Assembly (NCBI RefSeq): GCF_000005505.3
Contig: NC_016131.3
Span: 23,918,501 to 23,982,500 of the forward strand
Direction of reading: 5' to 3'
Length of the DNA: 64,000 nt
DNA from: Brachypodium distachyon
Lineage: Eukaryota; Streptophyta; Magnoliopsida; Poales; Poaceae
Shown: positions 1-12,048 of the stretch, piece after piece
Numbering within the stretch: position 1 is the first letter of the stretch
Layout of the letters: every line of letters starts with the position of its first letter
Program-made: the position numbers and the translations under genes
The notes under the pieces: model-generated
Databases searched by the model: none
What the model was told of the DNA's origin: nothing
Seen by the model: only the letters and a program-made list of their open reading frames with translations

Positions 1-77
1 ACTGACTTAGTCTTGCTATATCGAGAACCATTTGAGATCACTTTATTGTTCTGTGACATGATAACAGTTGCAAGGGT

Positions 78-1784
78 TTAGCTAAAATATCTGGCTAAGA
101 CTATCTGATCATACAAGACCCATATTCCAAAGAAAGCACTAAAAGAGATCAGAAAGGTGACCCCACTACCAATCTGTTTTGCAGAGACAATGGCGACTGG
201 ATCTGCTTCTTCTGAACCACAATTGTTTTCTGTCATAGGACCACACATTTTTGGGTTTCCTTCAAAGCTAGAATATGGAAACGTGCTAAGCTGACCGCCG
301 GTTGGAATGGGCCCTTCAAGGTCATTATTAGAAATGTTGAATTCAGAAAGGAAGTGCAGGTTCTTCAGTGCCGATGGGATTGAACCTGTGAGATAATTGC
401 CGGACAAGTCCAGCATCCGCAGATTCATCAGGTTGCAGAGCTGCTTTGGTATCTCTCCTGATAGGCTGTTGGAACTGAAGTTCAGTATAACGAGCGACTG
501 TAACTGACCAATCTCCTCAGGAATCAAACCGGTGAAGTTAGTATTACCTAGTTTCAGCACTTGAGCGAAAGCACTGGTTATGCGGTATTGATGCGACGGA
601 GCTGTATAAACTGGTAGCTCAAAGACTCTTGGGTCCAGATGGGGTGCTATCTTCTCATTGTTTAGCATGGGCATCTCCATTAAGGCTGTTGGAATTTCCC
701 CTGTAAGGTTATTATCTGATATTTTTTTGAGAAACCGGACGGTCGATATCCGTCATTCAATTAGAAGAAAAGAACTGTACAAGGGGTGTCAAGGAGACAT
801 CCGGGAGAGGAAAGAGAGGGGAGAAAAAAGGTAAAATAGGGGGCGCGAACGCCTAATCTCCCGTATCAAAAGAACACACTCGAGCACGGCTAGTGATATC
901 TTCCCATACGAGGTCTCCAAGGGTCCACTGAGTTGGTTGTTTTGCAAATGCCATGGAGCACTCCGTGTAAACCATTGTCAGGAAAAGACAGGTACTCCAG
1001 TGAGGAAGCATTGAAGAGTTCATTTGGGAGAGTCCCGCTGAGCTCGTTGTGACCAGCCTTGAGCACTCTGAGCATGGAGCAATTACCAAGTCCAGGGGGG
1101 ATGCTGCCTGTAAAAGGGTTGTAGGAGAGCTCAAGCACAGAGAGGGATGCCGGTGAGCTGCTGCAGAAATGAGTCGGTATCTGCCCAGTGAAGCTGTTGT
1201 TGCTGGCATTGAGCACGGCCAGATTGTTCATCACCTCCCAGGTAGTGGATGATGGAAACTGTCCTGTGAAGAAGTTGCTTGAGATGTTCAGTACCTGTAG
1301 AGGCCGCTGGGCAGGGGTTGAAGATGGCAGCTCTTGCATGTCTCCGCTGAGGCGGTTGAAGCTGACATCAAGGAAGATGATGCTACCTGACGACAACAAC
1401 TCCAGTGGCAGGCGACCAGACAGTGAGTTGTGGGAAAGGTTTGAGGCGTAGCAGACTGGCGAGGTTGCCCAGCGCAGGCGATACGCGCCCCTCAAGGCCC
1501 TTTGAAGCCAGCGAGAAATCGGTGACCGTCCCATCCGCGCCGCAGGTGACCCCTTCCCATGCGCAGCAGTCCATGCCGCTCCGCTTCCACGATGCTGAGA
1601 TGCCACTGTCCCATGACAGCCCAGCAAGGAACTGCAGGAGGGAGCCCTTCTCCTGCTCTGTGCAAGAACTAGCGGTGAAGGCCATGGAGAGTAGTAAGAT
1701 CAGCGCAAATGACGGGCCAAGGGCAGGTATGGGGAATCCATTGGTGCACTGCTTGTATGAGGAATGGAGCTGCTGTTTCTGCAT
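78..1784 (-). pseudogene. LRR receptor-like protein (PSY1R-like, no kinase), broken
   Basis: Remnant of a membrane-anchored leucine-rich-repeat receptor-like protein that would sense extracellular ligands. The start (about 1784) has a hydrophobic signal peptide (FALILLLSMAFT), a CTEQEK LRR N-cap with the DCCAWEGVTC motif, then LRRs of the LxxLxLSxNxLSGxLP type. The 3' piece (78 to about 722) has the MEMPML/VFELPVYTAPS segment, two or three LRRs ending EGPIPTGGQ, the FEGNPKMCG C-cap and one TM helix (VTFLISFSAFFGIWVLY), then stops without a kinase. Two breaks are visible: one extra A near 1440-1442 shifts the frame after the first LRR, and the central LRR block is missing between about 935 and 722, replaced by a LINE-like tail. 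Homologues known to me have many more LRRs there. Family assignment is secure; loss of function is inferred from the breaks. Confidence 0.85.
724..934 (-). mobile_element. LINE-like 3' end replacing central LRRs
   Basis: On the minus strand this stretch ends in CGGTTTCTCAAAAAAA (poly-A at 724-730) after a C/T-rich 3'UTR-like segment, the usual look of a plant L1-type LINE tail. It sits exactly where the receptor coding sequence is interrupted: LRR coding resumes at about 722. Its 5' edge is uncertain, around 900-935. No clear target duplication is visible, which fits an insertion accompanied by deletion of host sequence. Confidence 0.55.
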
Positions 1785-1949
1785 GATTTCGTAATCAAAG
1801 TTCTGGCACGAAAAATAGATGCTTAAATTAGACCTGATTCTGACTGGCCCTAATCAGGAAAGAGCATGAGGAGGAAGAAGGGGGATTTGGCTCTCCATTG
1901 TTCGATTTCTCGTGGGCGTAATGTCTACAAAAGATTAGAGGGAGTGGGC

Positions 1950-2160
1950 ACAGATCCACACTGATGTTTCGCACACTGGCCTTAGCTTCCTGGTTCACAG
2001 TTCTCACCATCACGTTTTGGTTCAGGCTGCCAGTAATAATCTATTCAAAAGCCCAAACCCACTTGCACAAAATAATTAGTGCTTTTGGTAGCAACCCTTG
2101 ATTACGTGATTATTGAATTGGTAATGGTACATGATGCAATTGCTTAAGAGAAAGTATCAT
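1950..2160. repeat. Upstream duplication, copy A
   Basis: This segment upstream of the broken receptor gene is repeated at about 2555-2935. Shared landmarks are TCCACACTGATGTTTCGCAC, CCCACTTGCACAAAATAATTA, TTGAATTGGTAATGGTAC and GATGCAATTG-TTAAGAGAAAG. Copy A is uninterrupted and so gives the empty-site sequence for the small transposon in copy B. Probably a remnant of tandem duplication of receptor-like genes. Confidence 0.75.
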
Positions 2161-2554
2161 CCTTCGACCCGTCGGTAACATGCAAACCAAAAAATATATC
2201 ATATATCAAACGGTAAATATATCAATCATATGTCATATATCAATAAAAATATACATGTTAGAGTTTCAAACTTGCTCTGAAATTTTTGAAACTTTTACTG
2301 AAGGTGAATTTTTCTATCTTAAGACTACCCTTAGATTTTCATAAAATTCTGAGTTTGTTTGAATCATAAATAATTTGTACAAGCAACAAAATGTGTTAGT
2401 ATAAGAATAGCAAATTCCAAGCTCTCCCCTTCCTTCTCTCCCTGCTGTGTTGTACGCCCGAGCACATGGAAGCCCCTTGAGCCCATCAGCAGGAATCACG
2501 TGGAAGCGATGCCGGTGTCGGTACATATCAGCACCCCTAGAAATGACTTTCAGG

Positions 2555-2935
2555 CACAGGTCCACACTGATGTTTCGCACGCCGGCCTCTGCAGCTTCAT
2601 GGTTCACACCATCACATTTTATTGAAAAGCCAAAACCCACTTGCACAAAATAATTACTGCCTTTGGTAACCACCCAAGATTATTTGATCATTGAATTGGT
2701 AATGGTACACAGGGGCGGACGCAGCTGGGTGATTGGGTGGGGTCTGCCCCACCCAATAAATTTGAAAATTCTTTTATATCATAAGCAAAAGCTATAAAAA
2801 TATTAGAGAAAAATATGTATGCAATGTATTTGTCCCACCCAATATTAGAAATACACTGTTTTTCACCTCAATATTGAAAACCTGGGTACACGATGCAATT
2901 GTTTAAGAGAAAGTAGTATCATCCTTTCGGCCATG
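2555..2935. repeat. Upstream duplication, copy B (interrupted)
   Basis: Second copy of the 1950-2160 segment, interrupted by a short transposon at about 2713-2886. A third partial copy of its distal end (AATTGTTTAAGAGAAAG through CCTTTCGGCCATGAC) lies at about 3222-3265. The DNA between 2940 and 3220 is AT-rich with a short GA run at 3041-3060 and no recognisable gene. Confidence 0.7.
2713..2886. mobile_element. Short hAT-like non-autonomous element
   Basis: The insert begins near AGGGGCGGACGCAG and ends near GAAAACCTG. Comparison with the empty copy at about 2130 (GGTACATGATGCAATTG) shows that the repeated GGTACAC on both sides is the target duplication (about 7-8 bp). Internally it carries an inverted pair around CCCACCCAATA. 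A transposase is absent. Family assignment by terminal resemblance only. Confidence 0.55.
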
Positions 2936-3542
2936 ACTAATTTCTCTTTTTTATGTGTTGCTAGTTCGATTGCACTTTTTTGATTCTTTTAAACAAAACA
3001 AGAATCTACTAAACCAGAATTGAAATTGAGTGAGTAGAAAAAAAGAGAGAGAGAGAGAAAAGTGGTAAAGGGACAGAATCGACTAACCAGAGACTTTGAG
3101 GATTTTTTTTACATCAGGTAAATCTATCGGTTCTGTTCGTTTTTTTCTTCAAGTTACGACTATTTGTTTTTTGCTTCTATCAAGCCAATTGGTGGATGAC
3201 CACGAAATCAAAATGGTCCGTCGGAATTGTTTAAGAGAAAGTATAATCATCCTTTCGGCCATGACCGTCATCAAGGAGGACAGTCATCCCATTGTGTATA
3301 TAGCATGGGCCGGACTGACTACTTGGAGTCCGGACTGTTGCCCGAGGGACCGTACACACCAATGTCTTGCTGATTCTTCGTCAGAACTGAAATGCTTATA
3401 TTGCGATTAAATATAAAAGGTAACGAAGCATTCTAGAACCACCTCTGTTTCATCCCAAACTCTGAAACTTGAAGATGCAAATTTGATCTGGAAGTAGGCA
3501 AGTAGCCAGTGGCCACCGATCATAAATGATTAATAAGTTAAT

Positions 3543-3604
3543 ACCCCCTCCGTTCCTAAATACTTGTCGCTAAAATCACGACAAGTATTTAGGAACGGAG
3601 GGAG
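3543..3604. mobile_element. Short Stowaway MITE
   Basis: A near-perfect 62-bp hairpin: CCCCTCCGTTCCTAAATACT and its complement ending GGAACGGAGGGAG, flanked by TA. Typical grass Stowaway (Tc1/mariner) termini; almost the whole element is terminal inverted repeat. A run of ATT trinucleotides follows at about 3660-3677. Confidence 0.9.
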
Positions 3605-4205
3605 TAACATATTGTTTCTTTTATACTAGCTAAATGCACATGCATTGCTACTGAAATACTATTATTATTATTATTATTTCACGTAAGTGACTTAACTACG
3701 CTTTTGCCAATTATATTTTCAAATTTTGTGCTGGATTATCTCAATATATACATCAATTCAGTCACTTGTAGTCACAAGATCATGATATAAACATTTATAG
3801 AGTATATCACAGATTTACCGTAGCTAATACGCCATCTAAACAAAACAGAGGATTAATTTACCGTACCTAATACTCTATACATCCAAATTGGAGTATCAAG
3901 GAGTAGCAACTAATTTGAGCCCTTAGATCAAAGAAAATGGACGGTTCAAATTTATTCCGGAGCATTTTAGAAGAGCTCTTATATGTACCATATTGAATAT
4001 GTATAATTACATTCATTTTATAGCAGTAGTCTCATGTGAACGGACGACCCCTAATTCGGATCTTTATATAAGTAAAGATAAAGATACAATAAACATGCTC
4101 ATTTCACCTGTGTTATTAGCATGTTTTACACAAGAATAAAAGATTGGTAGGTGATTTCAGATATCCTCGACACCACACTGGGTGCTAGTGGTTTATCACT
4201 TGCAA

Positions 4206-7200
4206 TCACAGAGGCAAGATTACTTTCTGGCACAAGATGAGATCTGACAGTGTCTTTCCGTGCCGATCTATCCTTCGGGAGCAGTTCACACCACCGTCGA
4301 GGATACTCCTCACAACAATGTTCAGAGAGCTGATGCCTGGGACATCATAAATTTCAACGACTACATGCTCAAGTATATTATCTCGACGCATGATTGCTCG
4401 GTCATTTGGAAATGGTGAAAAATCAAGCAAGGGTAAAACAGCATTCTTCACCCAATCAGGAGTTATCACAGTCCTGAGCCGGACAATGTCACGAGGGAAA
4501 TGAGGAATGATGGACAAATTCAGATCATTTCCTTTATCACCGGCTCTGCTGTGGGCTACATGGTAGAGAGCAATCTCTGATCCAGATGGAGCAGATACAG
4601 GAGATGGTGGTTCTTCCAAGTTTGTATTGAAATGTTGAATGCCCCTTGTATAACTTCCTGCATACCTGTTATCATGTAAAATATTCACACGACCCTTCTC
4701 AGCGTCTGTAGACTGATTCTGTGAAGTAGGAATGACTGAGTTCTTCACATTGGCTTGCCAGAAGATATTTTCCCTATCAATCTGTAGGAATAGAAATTAA
4801 TGATCTCCGCAAAAAAGAGAATTAATGATGTGTTCAAAGTAAACTCTGTGGTTTTTAATCCTCTAAAAGATTGTCATCAACTTCAGAGTGTTCTCTGAAA
4901 AGGCAGATAAACATTATATAAACTGCTCTGTGATTAATAAATGTGGTTGTCCATACCAGCAACTTTTGCAGAATCATTTCCTTCTTTCGTCCAGTGCTGC
5001 CAATTGGAAACAAACTCGTCAAATTGTTTAAGCAACTCCAGGAACAAGGAGGAAAAAAAACCAGCCATCTTTTACATGAATATAGTAATGTGATATTCCA
5101 TTTTCAAACTAGGGCTGCATTTCTTTTTGATTTCCATTCAAGAGTTTGTGTGTTTCCACGCTTTTTTTTCTTTGTAAAACATCAAAATTTAGTTTCCTTG
5201 GTTCATTCAAATGACATAGGTTAGCCATCTATATAGTGCATACGGCATACCCCAGAGCATGCATAATTATGCTAGGCTCAGTAACTGCACCTAAAGATTA
5301 ACTTTGCAAGTAGAAATTACTTGAAAATAACTAAGTACCTAATGCCACCACCCCCAGCTGGACCATTTGTATAAAGTGCAGTAAACTCCTCAACAAATCC
5401 ATCAGCATGCTCCTCCTGCTCAAACAGCCCATCCATCCGAAGTCTAGCATCTATCACTTCCTTGGCACAGTAACTTCCTTTATTACCTCCAATAGCTTTC
5501 AAACTATCATATCCCATAATGTATGAGACAATATTTTCTTCAATGTTGGGATATCTTTCATCCATCCATGACCTAACCTAAAGCAGAAGAAAAGTACAGA
5601 AAATGACTGTTGCCACGTGCGAAGAGGTGTGTTCAACTGTTAACACGCTATAGATCTAAAAAATATTGCATGGCAGTAAATTCGTGGACTTACAAGGTAT
5701 TCTGCTGCCTGAGTGCGCCTTAAACACTCTTGTCCCCCATATGATATCTCTCCCCAGCCTTTCCATCCAATTTCCTAAAGAAAAAAATGTGAATGACTAC
5801 AGTGAGAAAGTTAACTACGAGTTCTTGACAAAACTAGCTGGATAGACTACAATCAACTGGCCTTTATTCAATCCATGTGCATTACTGTTTGTTTCAATCC
5901 GAGGAAACTTGGAAACAGCAAGTCAAATATAATTAGGAAATGATAACACACTATGAGACACAAATTTTCAGCTATACAACACATTAAAATAATTCATTTA
6001 TATTGAAAATATTTGCTGTACCGGCAGCATAACATTTAACAGAATAAAACCCAATTAGGCTTTGGATGCTTTTACTTGGAGGAAGACAAAAAGGTCAAAC
6101 TTGAAATTACTATAATTTATATTCTTATTAGAAAAACATACAGTAGGTAACAATTGGAGGAGTTTTTCAGGCCGACAAGGATTAGATGGTTTTGCTCCAA
6201 TGCAGTGAACCTTGTCTTTTGATATTTGATGGAACTGCACATCACTGAAGTCTACAACCTGCTCCACAAGTATATAACCACTGTTCAGACAAGAAGCTAC
6301 CTGGAATTGGAAATTACATTTGACCTCACCAAATCAGGAGTGATGTAGTTTGCAGGATCTCCAACTTCATACAGAAGCTGTTCTGCACAAGTGCTATAGC
6401 TCAGAAGACCTCCACTATCATTTGCCTTCCCAACAAAAACTTCTCCTTCGCAACTCACTTCCGCATATGGAAGAGACAAATCCAGAAGCTGCTCAAAAGA
6501 AAAATCTCGATATGCATCTCCTGCTCGTTGTAATGCCAGAAGTAGAATATAAAGGAAACTTGAATCATGAATGAAGTGAAAATAACAGCCCAATGTTCCT
6601 TAAAGAACGAGAGATGTACCAGGGTGCATGAAATATCCTCCAGTGAGCTGACAACCACATTCCAGAAGATGACTAGCTAATGTCCCTTGTGCCAACTTCT
6701 CAAAGTCATTCCAATTCCAACCCAATTCGTAGACCTAAGAATGGACCAATAACTAAATAAATATAGTAGGATCAATCATATTCAAATTTGCAAAATTATT
6801 TTGAGCAAGAGAAATAAAAACATAAATAAAGCCTTAAGAAATAAAGGTTCTGAAAACAACACCCAAAAGTCACATACGCTACTTTTTTTAACCACGCATG
6901 TTATGTATTAAGATAGGAGAAACGTTCAAAGTACAGGACGACCAGTTCTCGAGCTATTATAATCACTGCAAACTAAAGGGAAGAATCTTTTGCCACTGGA
7001 AACTCTTGCAATACCCCATCTGCAGTTAAAAAAAATGCCCTTCTCCTTTTTGCCAGTCAAATAACTGTAGAGACACTAAAAAAATCAGAAAATACCAGAA
7101 AAGGAATCATGGATTGCCTTTGAACCAACATCGTAAAGTTGTACAAATATTTCATCCCAGGAAATTCTTTAGGATATTCCATAATGCTTAGGAATACTGA

Positions 7201-10200
7201 AACGTTTTTTTTGTAAGGTAAGTTTCAGGGATTCTCCTAGTTAAAATATGTTTGTAAAACATTAACGTTCTTCTTCCAAAAGTGATAGATGATTTTTTTT
7301 TCATGGATCTTCTCTGACTGTTAAAAAATACCAGAAACTTAGAAAGCCATCTCCAGAAAAATCAGACCAGTTCAGAGATTCCTTTCCACAGATCAGAACA
7401 TTTATTTTCATCAAACTATGCTAGGAAATAGCCGCAGAAAATTGCACTAGGAAAGCATATCAATATCCTTAAGCTTTTTATGGTACATCCTCAAACAACT
7501 CTTGCTTTTTTGATAAAAAAAACATTTGTAAGAATACATAACTTACTTCAAATACTGATCTGTATTGAGTGGTGCAAAACGAAAAAGAAAACAATAACTT
7601 CTGTATGTAAAGGAAGCCAGAACAATCTCTGAAAATCTTACATCATGTAACTTCAGCTTGCTATTCTAAACCATCCAATCCAAGTATTGCACTTGAATCA
7701 GCAGGATAGAGAGAGCATTTGGTTATGTTGATTATGAAGGATGGAAGGTGGCCTAGCAAATACACCTAAATGTATCCTGAAAGCTGTAACTATATAGTTC
7801 AGTGGCAGGGGCGGGCCTACGGCCCGTGCTACCCGGGCTGTAGCACGGGTCCGGCCCAAGTGAAGAACACATCATACGTGATAAGCCTAGCCGGCAGCCC
7901 CCCGAGGCCCAGCCGTTTCTTCAGCCCAGCAGGCCAGCACCATCGCTGTGAAATTGTGAATCATGATCGCTCTCTCGCTCGCTCCAGGCGTATCGATCGA
8001 TCCTGACCCACGCCGTCCCACGAGCAGTTGGTCACAGATCGGAAGCCACACAGTTTGCTACAGATCGGAAGCCACACCGTTAATTGTTAACGAGCAGATT
8101 ACAGATCGGAAACCACACAAAATCCCATCGCTCGTTAGGTTCGGGGAAAAAAATCTCCACGGCCAAACAGATTGCTTTTGGTTTGTGTTACTTAAAATGT
8201 CTTAATTTTGAGTGATCCATTATCGACCATCGGTAGCTGTAGTCTGACCTGTAGAATATATTCAATTGCTCACGAGACTAATGATGTTTGGGCAGACGAG
8301 TACATGCTTTTGCTATCTTCAATTTCTTATCTACTCTCTTCGATCCATATCAATTGTCGAAATATTACGTGTATCTATACATATTTTAGGCATAGATACA
8401 TTCATATTTGGACAAATTTGAGACAATTGATATGGATCGGAGGGAGTAGCAAACAATTCTGTTGTGTCATATGTTAGCCCCCTCTTTTGTTCATTCCTGG
8501 GTCCGCCACTGCGGGATAGCAATAAGGAGGCTGATCAGCTTGCAAAATCGGCAACCTATTTAGATTTGGGTAGGCATGTTTGGTTATTTGATCTTCCAGA
8601 TCATGTAAACTTCCCCAGATTTTTGGTATGAATAAAATCCCCCGTTCCTCTCAAAAAAAAAAAGCTAGCGATCAAGTTTCCCGGAGAAAAGAAAACTATC
8701 GATTGAGTAGCTAATGGCCGTTCGGCCATTCCGCTTTCCGTGGGGTATTATCTCGGCGGCCGTAGTAACAAACAGTCATTGACTTCTCATCTTTCAGACT
8801 TTGTATTGTTTCATCTTCTTTGGCTCTACATATTCCACCTGTTTGTTTCATCTCTCATGTCTTTTTATAGCCCTCGACTTCTCCTGCCCTGAGCCACCTC
8901 GATGTCAATTTCACCATCGAGCCGAGGAAGCAGACGTGCGAAGCTGCTGCCGCACCGCTCCTGGGTAATCTGTCATGCCGCCGCTGCTGTATAGAGGCCT
9001 TCCTCGCCGTCCCGTAGCTGCAGCGCCCGCCACCAGAGTATGATAACACCCAGGTGCTGTACTGGATTTTCTCATTCTACAGTTTGTTGTCTCGTCTATT
9101 TTTTTTATATTTGTTTGCAGTGTTAGTGAAGGAAAAAGATCAGGGAGTCAGCTATCCTTCCATGCGACTTCTTTCACATGTAATTTTCGATTGGAATTTT
9201 CTATTTGATATGTCGCGCATACTATTGCCAATATGATAATTTAGTGCTCGATGTTCCAATTCATGCAGGATTGCTTCAATTTAATCCCAAATTTAAGCTC
9301 TTCAATCTTGATTCCCTTTCCTACAATACCGGTTCTACATTTTTCAGGCAATATTGGAGGCTCGCTGCAGAGTATAGGGACACAAATAGAGGTTGCAGGC
9401 ATACTAATACTCCAGTCTCCAGTACAGCATATTTAAGGGAACAAACTAGATGAACGAGCATTGCAGGGAGTACATGTAAAACACACTTGTTTTAGGCATG
9501 TTTATGGGAACAAACTAGATGAACGATGTACTATGCCATTTTTTTTGTAGGATTGCTTATTTTGTAGACATGCTCATGGAAAGCATATAGATCAGGAGGT
9601 GCCGAAACAAGACCGTGGTAATTAATCCAGCTAGCTCAATTTGTATGTTCTATATGTGATGGGCTTTTACAGTGTTTTTTTTCCACAGGAAGCACAACGC
9701 CGGTTAGGTCCTGAAATAAATCCAGGAAAATGCAAGAACCCATGTCAAGTAGACTTGAACCTGGGTGGGCTGGTTCCACCACAAGGAACCAACCATCTGA
9801 GCTACGCTCAGTTCGCGAATACATGAAGTGTCTCTGAGCTCTTATGTGATACAATTTGTAAAGCAATGCGGATTGTTGTTGGTGAGGAAACCTCCGTATA
9901 ATGTCCTTTTGGTTTTCTATGGTCTGCTGAATGTGCCCTTAACTCGTGCAATCCTCAATGTAGATAATCATGTATAACTCAGATTAACCAATTAAATTCT
10001 AAAGACTTCCATATTCGACAGATTCATTTATGCTCGCACAAATATATATCTTTTAGAACCTCACACAAATATGTTGAAACAGCAAAGTGCAAAATAATTA
10101 GCAAATATAAGAATAGTCATGAAAGAATACCATAGGTGCTAAGAATAGTGCAGCATCAGCAACCCGAGAAGTAACAACGACATGTGGCTTGTAATTTTCC

Positions 10201-12048
10201 AGGCAATGCACAATGGAGGCTGCACCAAGATATGTGCTTCTGCCCTGGACGCACAACAAAATTCCTTCAAACGGATAAGCAAAACAAAATGATATGCAAG
10301 TGAACTATTGCTCACTTCAGTGACAATCATTGGAGAATGGATGAATTGTATAATGTCCTGATCTTACAATTTCTACGTCTTTCTCAGTCATAGTTTTCTC
10401 TTTGAAGATTTCTCTAGATCTTCTGGAACAAACTGGGTAACTCCAGCCATGAAGATGGCCGGATAGCAAGGCATAGGGGATTGGAAAGTAGAACATAGTT
10501 TAGGGCAAAGAGGAGCTAGGAAGAGACTAGATTGATTATCTTCTCGTTGCTTGATTGATAATTGTATGACATGTTTTATTGTCTTCTTGGTGGTGTGGAA
10601 CACAGAAGAGAAGACGATCTTCTCTACCACTGTACATGCTCTAATGAATAATCCAAAGGGGTGTGGTTCAACCTCTATGTCTACTCTTATCTTATCCCTT
10701 TCTATCAAAATTTCCTATTTTAATAATATCTCATATTTATTAGAATTACCTAATCCTATATCTGGTACACCTAACATCTTCCAGTAATAATCTTTAGGCC
10801 ACACCTCATGGTACATAACTACATATATTAATGTACTATGATGGAACTTCAAAAGTTTGGATGCAAATTTTTGATCAATTATGGTCACTTACTTTCTTGT
10901 AACTTAACACATGCTAGTTTGCCTCAAGCTTAAGAAATAAGTTAAAACAGATTACCTGTCCCACTCCAATTGATTCGTCCGATAATACACAGCTCCCTGC
11001 AAAAAGAGCAATCTCAAAAATAGTTCAAAGCTTGACTCTGAGTTTTGACTCCATGTACCAAGCTATGATGTTCGGCATTCCCTAACTCGTACATGACCTT
11101 GTTAGCACCCAAAGCATCGCATAATTGGTACTATCGAGCAGATCAAAAGTACCTGGACTTGAACTTGATGATTCATAAGCTACAGCAACGGTTATCTCCA
11201 GTCCTAAATTTGATGCAAGGTCCAGTACTTCTTTCTGAGCTCCAGGCGGATCAACTAATAAATGGAGAAGACACACAGTATTTAAGTGAGAAAAGAAAAC
11301 AAATGTGGTAAAGCAAACTACGGTGAACATTGCCTTACTTGCGCCCATGTTAGTTATTATGCAAACTTCTCGATCCAAAGCCATGGGTAGAAGCACGGAC
11401 AACCACTCCTTAACTGCATATTTATATATGACGAAAAAGGTGCATTAAAAGATCTTATCTAGAGTACCATAAGAAAACAGAAAAACAAAGCTGAAAAAAC
11501 TAGCCCCATGGAGAAAAGAACAAAAATAAGTTTTACATGATAAAACTCGGAGAATTTTATCCTTGAGATACACAAAGCTCTACAGTTTAATACATAAATA
11601 AGTTCTCTCGCGACCGGAGATGCAGTTTACAACATAACAGGCATTACCTGCTTTGATAGTAATTAAAGTAAATGCATGAGTATCAAATATTTCTCAAACA
11701 CTACACCTCGGGGATCATATCCTTTCCCTCCGGAGACCATAGCTTGGTAGCGATCTGCAAGTGTTCGCTCAGCCAAACACTCAAGTACTATGTAGTTAAG
11801 TTCTTTGACCCTCTCCAATAACTTCAAAGCAGCCATGGGACGGTCGCCCCCAAATCCAGCCCCACAGCCGACATAAACTTTATTCCTGTGCCGCTGAGGA
11901 TTGCTCCTCTATGAAGCGATAGTAGTATTAGAAGAACTGAAGTATTCCTTTCATTAAGTCGTAATAGACAAGGAAAACTTTTCCGTTCTGCAAATGACTA
12001 ACCAGCTTCACCACACAGTTCTCAACTTCTTCCAGCTCTACTGTTTCC
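4206..12048 (-). CDS. AtuA/DUF1446-family protein (5' end not resolved)
   Basis: Plant member of the family named after bacterial AtuA (acyclic terpene utilisation); the plant function and substrate are unknown to me. Exons traced: 12003-12048, 11707-11908, 11339-11413, 11153-11254, 10956-10996, 10131-10244, 6620-6734, 6330-6520, 6142-6258, 5694-5774, 5339-5577, 4957-4996, 4206-4781; frames join at every junction and give at least 646 residues. The N-terminal AtuA domain shows VYVGCGAGFGGDRP, IITNMGAIDPPGAQ, TSRVADAALFLAPM and ECGCQLTGGYF; the C-terminal ferredoxin-fold-like domain shows YHVAHSRAGDKGNDLN and GGVNCSRRIDRHGK. The first coding exon must lie upstream of 12048 but I could not place its ATG. 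The 3.4-kb intron 6735-10130 is full of mobile DNA. No frame break was seen, so it is probably functional. Confidence 0.85.
7800..8511. mobile_element. Non-autonomous DNA transposon (CAGTGGC termini)
   Basis: Ends are CAGTGGCAGGGGCGGGCC and GGGTCCGCCACTG, an imperfect terminal inverted repeat resembling hAT-type grass elements. An internal palindrome (CCCGTGCTACCCGG...TAGCACGGGT) lies near 7826-7850. A Stowaway is nested at 8334-8446. No matching target duplication is visible: the left flank is ATATAGTT, and on the right LINE coding sequence starts at once, so one flank may have been lost. It lies in the large intron of the AtuA-type gene. Confidence 0.6.
8334..8446. mobile_element. Stowaway MITE nested in 7800-8511
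   Basis: Termini CTCTCTTCGATCCATATCAA and TTGATATGGATCGGAGGGAG, flanked by TA, with the internal ATGTATC/GATACAT motifs shared with the Stowaways at 34029 and 43889. It sits wholly inside the CAGTGGC element, so it inserted later. Confidence 0.85.
8512..8661 (+). mobile_element. 5'-truncated LINE tail
   Basis: The frame at 8512 reads RDSNKEADQLAKSATY, the end of a plant LINE RNase H domain (NxEADxLAK), followed by LFDLPDHVNFPRFLV and a TGA at about 8630. A short 3'UTR then ends in poly-A (8648-8659). This is the final roughly 150 bp of an L1-type retrotransposon in the AtuA-type gene's large intron. From 8662 to about 9680 I see only AT-rich intron sequence. Confidence 0.8.
9686..9826 (-). 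mobile_element. Partial Au SINE (tRNA-related half)
   Basis: On the minus strand this carries a tRNA-like B-box (GGTTCAAGTC), CCAGCCCACC upstream of it, then GGATTTATTTC and CCGGCGTTGTGC. It matches the first half of the complete SINE at 48455-48773. The 3' half and tail are missing: homology stops at about 9686 beside a T-rich run (9674-9681). Located in the AtuA-type gene's large intron. Confidence 0.8.
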
